DNA of 19,028 bases from UBA7236 sp043727235 (GTDB lineage Bacteria; Bacteroidota; Bacteroidia; Chitinophagales; BACL12), in assembly GCA_043727235.1 (NCBI GenBank), contig JAYSYX010000417.1, positions 1 to 19,028 of the forward strand, written 5' to 3'. A program made the translations under genes and the position numbers. Every line of letters begins with the position of its first letter. Position 1 is the stretch's first letter. The notes beneath the pieces are model-generated. The model searched no databases and was not told where the DNA came from. It was given only the letters and a program-made list of their open reading frames with translations. Of the stretch, positions 14,721-19,028 are shown in pieces.

Positions 14721-14919
14721 TATTTTAAATCGTTTTCAGATTGATCTATGAGGAAATAAATGGCAAGAAACGAAAAAATAATATTACCAAGGATGAAAAT
14801 TCCATCACACACTTTTTTTCCCGTAAGGGAAAATAATATCTCTGCAAACTCTGCACCTCTGCGCACTCTGCGGGAAATAAACACATCCTATAAAAAACAC
14901 CTCTGCGAGAAACTAATTT
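14721..14919. other. Spacer downstream of the tandem repeat, before the meaB 3' end
   Basis: Besides the inverted repeat copy described separately, this stretch holds a small hairpin TTTTCCC-GTAA-GGGAAAA at 14816-14833. A plus-strand open frame (14760-14996) crosses it but overlaps the repeat and the meaB C-terminus and has no coding character. No gene is called. Confidence 0.5.
14839..14876 (-). repeat. Partial inverted copy of the 96-bp repeat
   Basis: On the minus strand this segment reads TTTCCCGCAGAGTGCGCAG, then AGGTGCAGAGTTTGCAGAGA. It is the GC-rich head of the tandem unit in opposite orientation. It lacks the hairpin half. Together with 14339-14720 it could pair into a large stem. 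Confidence 0.8.
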
Positions 14920-15915
14920 TTATAATTTATTCAGAAACTGCTGTAACAACATTTGCACTGCCTTTGGAGGCAATATTTCTCCATTTTCTGTTTTAATTTC
15001 CTGCTCTGCGAGAAGTGTGCGGAAGGATGGGTTTTGATGAAAATGTTGAAGCAATTTATTGTTCAGATCTTCATTGAACCACTGTTTGAATTGTTGTTTC
15101 CTGCGTGTTTTGAAATATCCGTTTTGAGTAACGGTTTTGATATATGCATCGATCAAATCTTTAATTGTTTTGAGACTTAATCCGGAAACTGCAGAACATA
15201 TCTCCGTAGTAGTTTGCCAACCCGAATCCTTTGGTTGATATAAATGAATTGCACGTTCAACATCACCCCTTGCAATTTTTGCTTTTTCCATATTATCCCC
15301 ATCACTTTTGTTGATGAGAATAATATCTGCCATTTCCATGATACCTCTTTTAATTCCCTGTAATTCATCCCCGGCACCGGCAAGTAAAAGAAGGATAAAA
15401 ACATCGGTTATATCGTATACTGCCGTTTCACTTTGTCCAACACCAACAGTTTCCACCATAATTATTTCATATCCTGCTGCTTCCAGTATTATCATACATT
15501 CTCTAGTTGATGAAGCAACTCCTCCAATTGTGGTTCCGGCAGGAGTGGGGCGAATAAATACATTTTCATGTTTCGACAATTCCTGCATGCGGGTTTTGTC
15601 GCCCAAAATGCTCCCCTTACTTTTTTTACTGGAAGGATCAATCGCGAGAACCGCTAGTTTTTTATTTTCCTGCAGAAATTGATTGCCCAACGCCTCAATA
15701 AAAGTACTTTTTCCAACACCCGGCGACCCCGTTATTCCAATTCGTATAGATGTGCCCGAATGTGGTAAACAGAGTTCCAGAATTTCAAGTGCTTTATTTC
15801 TTTGATTTACTGCGTTGCTTTCCAATAAAGTGATGGCTCTGGCAATAATAACTTTGTCGCCGGCCAAAATTCCGGTCACAAATTCCGTAGCACTTAAATG
15901 ATCGAGTTCTTTCAA
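14920..15915 (-). CDS. meaB: MeaB/ArgK family GTPase (methylmalonyl-CoA mutase chaperone)
   Basis: A G3E-family GTPase that protects and reactivates adenosylcobalamin-dependent methylmalonyl-CoA mutase. Motifs are clear: P-loop GSPGVGKST, DPSSKKSKGSILGDKTRM (shared with MeaB/ArgK), switch ETVGVGQSE, LLAGAGDELQGIKRGIMEMAD, and base-specificity NKSD. The start is uncertain. The frame is open to an ATG at 16050, but that version overlaps the previous gene by 59 bp and runs through its terminator hairpin, and its first 45 residues do not look like MeaB. The family normally starts just before an LSATEFVTGILAGD-like segment, so I use TTG 15915, giving 331 residues. ATT at 15939, after GGGAGG, is another option. 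The mutase genes are not in the window. Confidence 0.9.
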   Translation of the reverse strand: MKELDHLSATEFVTGILAGDKVIIARAITLLESNAVNQRNKALEILELCLPHSGTSIRIGITGSPGVGKSTFIEALGNQFLQENKKLAVLAIDPSSKKSKGSILGDKTRMQELSKHENVFIRPTPAGTTIGGVASSTRECMIILEAAGYEIIMVETVGVGQSETAVYDITDVFILLLLAGAGDELQGIKRGIMEMADIILINKSDGDNMEKAKIARGDVERAIHLYQPKDSGWQTTTEICSAVSGLSLKTIKDLIDAYIKTVTQNGYFKTRRKQQFKQWFNEDLNNKLLQHFHQNPSFRTLLAEQEIKTENGEILPPKAVQMLLQQFLNKL

Positions 15916-15940
15916 GAAAGGTAAATATGCTATAAAAATA

Positions 15941-15970
15941 AAATCCTCCCGCTTATTAAGGGGAGGATTT
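15941..15970 (-). terminator. Intrinsic terminator of the outer-membrane protein gene
   Basis: AAATCCTCCC (15941-15950) pairs with GGGAGGATTT (15961-15970), with a further CTT/AAG pairing inside the loop. On the minus strand the stem is followed by the T-rich TTTATTTTTATA. It begins 22 bp after the stop of the beta-barrel protein gene, so it is probably that gene's terminator. It lies within the upstream extension of the meaB frame. Confidence 0.75.
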
Positions 15971-15991
15971 ATACACAAAGTATTTTTTTTA

Positions 15992-16717
15992 TCAGAAAGG
16001 GTTAAAGGAAATCCCGATTGTGAGTGGATTTCCTGCCGGTCCTTTTCCATCGGAAAAGATCGGCGCTAATCCGTAATAGGCTTCAATATTAACCTTTGAA
16101 TACCCAAGTCGCAAAGTTGGACCGTATTGTAAGTTTGATAGATTTTTTACGCGGTATTGTTTGTATTTTATCTCATCCTCACTTGGAGTAACCCAATCGT
16201 CGCCAACATATTTTGTGTGATTAGTTAACACGTAACCGGCTTTAAATCCGATCGCTAATTTAAAACGGTTGCCGTTTTTTTCATCGGTTCTGAATCTGAA
16301 TTCCAAAGGAACCTCAAAATAATTGATCACGAACTTATTTCTTTTCCAGGTTATAGTATCGTCAAACTTAATATAGTTTGTATTTCCGGCGGTATCATAA
16401 TCAAAACGGGAGTTGTTAAAATAATTTGACCAACTGAATCCCGCGCCCACTGCAAAACTCACATTATCGCTACCAAGCGGAATATCATAAAAGAAATGAA
16501 AACCAACTCCGCTCGACAATCCTTTCACATTAAAGGAGTCAGGCGCTCCTAACCATCCATCCCAATGCACGTTCATGATGATACGATCGCGGGAAGGATC
16601 GTCATCATCCATTTCAGTGACAGGGGCAACTACAACGGTAGTATCCGTTTGCCCAAAAAGGGAATTTATAGTCAAAAACAAAAATAAAGGCAGTATGATC
16701 TTTTTCATGAATTTCAT
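15992..16717 (-). CDS. Outer-membrane beta-barrel protein
   Basis: A 241-residue protein. A signal peptide MKFMKKIILPLFLFLTINSL ends at FGQ (21-23). The mature part has many alternating-residue strands rich in aromatic and glycine residues, such as GVGFHFFYDI, FAVGAGFSWSNYF, FEVPLEFRFR, KLAIGFKAGYVL, PTLRLGYSKVNIEAYYGLAPIF and LTIGISFNPF. The C-terminal Phe is typical of barrels inserted by the BAM complex. It resembles the PorT/OMP_b-brl_2 class common in Bacteroidota; no specific function can be read. ATG 16717 or the in-frame ATG 16708 could be used. It is followed by its own terminator. Confidence 0.85.
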   Translation of the reverse strand: MKFMKKIILPLFLFLTINSLFGQTDTTVVVAPVTEMDDDDPSRDRIIMNVHWDGWLGAPDSFNVKGLSSGVGFHFFYDIPLGSDNVSFAVGAGFSWSNYFNNSRFDYDTAGNTNYIKFDDTITWKRNKFVINYFEVPLEFRFRTDEKNGNRFKLAIGFKAGYVLTNHTKYVGDDWVTPSEDEIKYKQYRVKNLSNLQYGPTLRLGYSKVNIEAYYGLAPIFSDGKGPAGNPLTIGISFNPF

Positions 16718-16727
16718 TTTATCGGCA

Positions 16728-16735
16728 CAAATATC
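16728..16735 (-). promoter_or_regulatory. Candidate -7 box (GATATTTG) for the outer-membrane protein gene
   Basis: On the minus strand GATATTTG is one base from TAnnTTTG. It sits in a 12-bp word (CGGCACAAATAT on the plus strand) that recurs exactly before the nitroreductase gene. It is 10 bp from ATG 16717 and 19 bp from ATG 16708, which slightly favours the second start. Confidence 0.4.
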
Positions 16736-16846
16736 AATAATGGGTGTAAAAGTAAAGAATTAATCGGTTATAGCGACCGCCATAAACCATTCAGATGTGA
16801 AAAACGATAAAGTATGTGGTTTCATTTTTCGGTGGGTGATATTATT

Positions 16847-17431
16847 TCATCCTACCCAAACCGTTTTATTTTCAACGGGAATTCTGGTTGCCGGCAATTC
16901 CTCATCGTTATAATTTCCTACATATAGCATTCCAAGACAGAGGTCATTCTCTCCCAATTTCAAAAATGATCGCATTGCATCTTTGTAGGTCATGCCACCA
17001 GTGCTCCAGTAAGCACCCACCTTATTTGCAGTTGCAGTGAGTAACATATTTTGAACAGCACAGGCAACAGCGCAAATTTCTTCATTCAGCGGAATTTTTC
17101 CACTTTCCTGACGCGTGAGCACTATCATTATTATATGAGAACACAATAGCGGGACAGATAAAAATTTCTGATATTTTGCTTCTATAAATTGATCGGTAGG
17201 AGTGATGTTTTTGTAGGTTGTTGCCTGAAATTCTGCAAATTCCTGTAAACCATTATTGGTGAATACTACAAATTTCCAGGGTTCGGTTTTGCCGTGATTT
17301 GGTGCCCAGCTCGCATTCTCGAGCATTTTTTTGATGAGATCATCCGGCACTCTTATTCCGGTATATTTTTCGGGTTTTATAGATCTTCTGTTTTTTATGA
17401 GATGGTCGATCTCGCTTATATTATAGTTCAT
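16847..17431 (-). CDS. Nitroreductase family FMN oxidoreductase
   Basis: A 194-residue flavoprotein of the nitroreductase superfamily that uses NAD(P)H to reduce nitro or other electrophilic compounds; the physiological substrate is unknown. The N-terminal NRRSIK (14-19) contacts FMN phosphate. WAPNHGKTEPWKFVVF (42-57) is the second FMN segment, resembling the small YdjA-type members. CAVQNMLLTA (124-133) and GAYWSTGG (139-146) complete the core, and GMLYVGN (167-173) is the usual late strand. The frame extends to 17461 but the family start is the ATG at 17431, giving MNYNISEI. It is divergent from the DUF3179 lipoprotein gene, with only 32 bp between the start codons. Confidence 0.93.
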   Translation of the reverse strand: MNYNISEIDHLIKNRRSIKPEKYTGIRVPDDLIKKMLENASWAPNHGKTEPWKFVVFTNNGLQEFAEFQATTYKNITPTDQFIEAKYQKFLSVPLLCSHIIMIVLTRQESGKIPLNEEICAVACAVQNMLLTATANKVGAYWSTGGMTYKDAMRSFLKLGENDLCLGMLYVGNYNDEELPATRIPVENKTVWVG

Positions 17432-17466
17432 ATTATTTTTGATCTTAATTTTACGGCACAAATATG
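17432..17466. promoter_or_regulatory. Compact divergent promoter region (32 bp between start codons)
   Basis: On the minus strand CATATTTG (17466-17459), one base from TAnnTTTG, precedes the nitroreductase ATG by 27 bp and overlaps the ATG of the opposite gene. On the plus strand TAATTTTA (17446-17453), also one base off, precedes the DUF3179 ATG by 10 bp. The two promoters must overlap, so the genes may compete for RNA polymerase. Confidence 0.45.
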
Positions 17467-18555
17467 CAACAGAAATTTACAATAAATCTCCGGCCAATTT
17501 TATGGTATGTTACAATACCACTTTTTTTATTTTTTAATTCCTGTAAAAGTGAAAAAAATACAACTGCGGATGAAAAGACGGAATCAACGGAAAAAAAGGT
17601 TTACGACACCTGGCGCATCGACCTCGAATTGGTGGAGTCCGGTTGCGAGCGACTGGATTGCATTCGTTCCATTGATGATCCGAAATTTATAGATGTGGTT
17701 GAGGTTGATTTTCTTTCAGATAAAGACCTTGTAATAGGATTAAAAATCGGAAATGAAATAAAATGTTATCCTCACGCAATATTAAATTGGCATGAGATCG
17801 TAAATGATGAACTTGAAGGAAAAAAGATCGCCATAAATTATTGTCCTCTCACCGGCTCCGGTATGGCATGGAACCGCGAAATAAATGGTAAACTCACCGA
17901 TTTTGGTGTTTCGGGAATGTTGTTCAACAGCAATATTATTCCCTACGACAGAACAACCCGTTCAGCCTGGTGTCAGATGCAGCAGTTATGTGTAAATGGT
18001 GAATTAATGGATAAGAAGGCAGAAACATTTCCGGTTATAGAAACATGTTGGGAAACCTGGAAAAAATTATATCCTGATAGCAAAGTTCTTTCTATAGAAA
18101 CCGGTATGTCGCGCAATTATCTGGAATATCCATATGATGCCTACAGAGAAAATGAAAATATTTATTTTGATGTAGAATATGAAAGTGATACTTTATTTCA
18201 GAAAGAAAGATTATTTGGAATTATAGAAGGAAAAAAAGCAAAATGTTACCGCTTTAATAATTTTAAAGGTGGAGTTAGAATTTTAAATGATACCATATTT
18301 AATAAAAATATAATTGTAGTAGGAAGCGAACGCGATAATTTTGTGAATGCATTTGAAAATAAAGAAAACAAAAAATATTCACCTGTAACCAATAAAATTC
18401 CCGGTGTATTTAAAGACGACTCCGGAAATATTTACGATGCTTTTGGAAATTGTGTTGAAGGAGATAAAAAAGGAAATCAATTAACTGTTTTAAATGGATT
18501 TACCGCTTATTGGTTTGCATGGTATGCGTTTTATCCGGAGGTTGGGTTTGAGTGA
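17464..18555 (+). CDS. DUF3179 domain lipoprotein
   Basis: A 363-residue protein whose N-terminus has a basic start, a hydrophobic stretch (11-24) and a lipobox-like FFNSC, so Cys27 is probably lipidated. A short charged linker rich in Lys/Thr/Glu follows. The body carries DUF3179 features: INYCPLTGSG (124-133), FGVSGMLFNSN (147-157), YDRTTRSAWCQ (161-171), ETWKKLYPDSKVLS (197-210), NYLEYPYDAY (218-227) and a terminal GFTAYWFAWYAFYPE (345-359). The CP and WCQ cysteines might be redox-active or bind metal; the family's function is not established. Codon use matches its neighbours. The start overlaps the putative -7 box of the opposite gene. Confidence 0.9.
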   Translation: MQQKFTINLRPILWYVTIPLFLFFNSCKSEKNTTADEKTESTEKKVYDTWRIDLELVESGCERLDCIRSIDDPKFIDVVEVDFLSDKDLVIGLKIGNEIKCYPHAILNWHEIVNDELEGKKIAINYCPLTGSGMAWNREINGKLTDFGVSGMLFNSNIIPYDRTTRSAWCQMQQLCVNGELMDKKAETFPVIETCWETWKKLYPDSKVLSIETGMSRNYLEYPYDAYRENENIYFDVEYESDTLFQKERLFGIIEGKKAKCYRFNNFKGGVRILNDTIFNKNIIVVGSERDNFVNAFENKENKKYSPVTNKIPGVFKDDSGNIYDAFGNCVEGDKKGNQLTVLNGFTAYWFAWYAFYPEVGFE

Positions 18556-18670
18556 GGGAAGGAGAGAGGAGTAAAGGAGTGAGGAGTTTGCTAGAACTTG
18601 GAAGGGAGATCCAGGTTAACAATAAAAATTTAATTCAGAGCAAAAAACTATAAGGAGTTCGTATACGAAA

Positions 18671-18704
18671 CTCATTACTCATTACTCATTACTCATTACT
18701 CATT
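18671..18704. repeat. 7-bp microsatellite (CTCATTA), almost five copies
   Basis: Four exact tandem CTCATTA units plus a sixth-seventh partial unit of 6 bp, in the spacer between the DUF3179 gene and the next gene. Slippage there would alter spacer length only. Similar degenerate words occur at 4459-4505. Confidence 0.9.
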
Positions 18705-18739
18705 CAAAAGAAACTTTTAGTTTTTCAAAGTCTTAATAG

Positions 18740-18770
18740 TTTATTTTCTTTCAAATTAAGGTTATATTTG
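18740..18770 (+). promoter_or_regulatory. Candidate promoter TTTA-N19-TATATTTG
   Basis: TATATTTG at 18763-18770 matches the Bacteroidota -7 box exactly. TTTA at 18740-18743 is one base from the -33 box, with a 19-bp spacer. Only 7 bp remain before the ATG at 18778, again predicting a very short or absent leader. Confidence 0.55.
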
Positions 18771-18777
18771 ATTAATT

Positions 18778-19028
18778 ATGGAAATGCATGTTGTTAGGTT
18801 TCTGCTGCTAAAAATGAATGGAAAATTTATTTGGAATGTTCGATATGTATTTGTTGCTATCGTAATATTCTTGTCACTTTCATCCCAAGGGCAGATAACA
18901 TTCAATACAACTATCGACTTTTCGAATGGTGATATCGTCCACTGGCGATACCGCACATCTGTTGAGCCTGGCTACAGTATCCTCCAAAACCTATTCGCAG
19001 TCCGGTCAAAACAGGACAACTTGCAAAC
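18778..19028 (+). CDS. Secreted protein, N-terminal part (runs off window)
   Basis: The frame opens at ATG 18778 and stays open for 83 codons to the window end. The N-terminus has a basic stretch (KMNGKFIWNVRY) and a hydrophobic core VFVAIVIFLSLSS, then QGQITFNTTIDFSNGD, which looks like a signal peptide cleaved near QGQ. Internal ATGs (residues 3 and 13) could serve as starts; the third would give a shorter, more usual signal peptide. The mature part visible (about 45 residues) is too short to identify a domain. A good -7 box lies 7 bp upstream of the first ATG. Confidence 0.75.
   Translation, partial: MEMHVVRFLLLKMNGKFIWNVRYVFVAIVIFLSLSSQGQITFNTTIDFSNGDIVHWRYRTSVEPGYSILQNLFAVRSKQDNLQ

Noticed and set aside
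14816..14833. Intrinsic terminator (TTTTCCC-GTAA-GGGAAAA)
   Set aside because: There is no T-tract after the stem on either strand that fits termination, and it is about 90 bp past the meaB stop; possible but not supported.
14760..14996. 78-residue plus-strand open frame
   Set aside because: It crosses the inverted repeat copy and the meaB C-terminus, has no family-like sequence and no promoter.
15308..15682. 124-residue open frame opposite meaB
   Set aside because: Antisense to the conserved GTPase core, with no independent signal of coding.

Overview
The window is AT-rich bacterial DNA that looks like Bacteroidota. Three secreted proteins end in type IX secretion (Por) sorting domains. 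Several promoters match the phylum-typical -7 box TAnnTTTG, once with a TTTG -33 box 20 bp upstream. Shine-Dalgarno sequences are mostly absent, and the lipoprotein and beta-barrel signal sequences fit the phylum. I cannot place it below phylum with confidence. There are no rRNA or tRNA genes, transposases or phage genes. Most of the window is chromosomal housekeeping and envelope genes separated by repeat-rich spacers.

Layout. 1-71: 3' tail of an unidentified gene. 348-4342: a ComF-type phosphoribosyltransferase, a small membrane protein and an acyl-CoA synthetase (the last two on the minus strand), then thiL (thiamine monophosphate kinase) divergent from the synthetase. 4556-8631: three tandem paralogous secreted proteins on the minus strand, about 440 residues each, with an SGNH-hydrolase-like pattern of conserved residues, four conserved cysteines and a C-terminal sorting domain. 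The last one (4556-5896) has lost all the putative catalytic positions. This cluster is the most unusual protein-coding feature. 8816-9747: a membrane protein translationally coupled to a small winged-helix regulator. 9802-12248: an operon-like run of a membrane-anchored EEP-fold phosphoesterase-like protein, a DgkA-family lipid kinase, a DUF1361 membrane protein and a small membrane protein.

12249-12719 is a gene-free spacer full of palindromes and 60-bp direct repeats. Next come a cystathionine-lyase-like PLP enzyme (12720-13874), an intrinsic terminator, and a DUF2892 membrane protein (13990-14223) preceded by two FNR/CRP-like palindromes 22 bp apart. 14339-14720 holds four copies of a 96-bp tandem repeat, each carrying the same 8-bp hairpin stem, with a partial inverted copy downstream. 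14920-17431 (minus): the GTPase meaB, an outer-membrane beta-barrel protein and a nitroreductase. The nitroreductase is divergent, across only 32 bp, from a DUF3179 lipoprotein (17464-18555). The window ends inside a new secreted-protein gene starting at 18778.

The genes do not form one pathway. Likely working units are the C/B/A secreted paralogs, the membrane-protein/regulator pair, and the EEP-DgkA-DUF1361 envelope operon. Motif calls and start choices are by eye; no database search was run.
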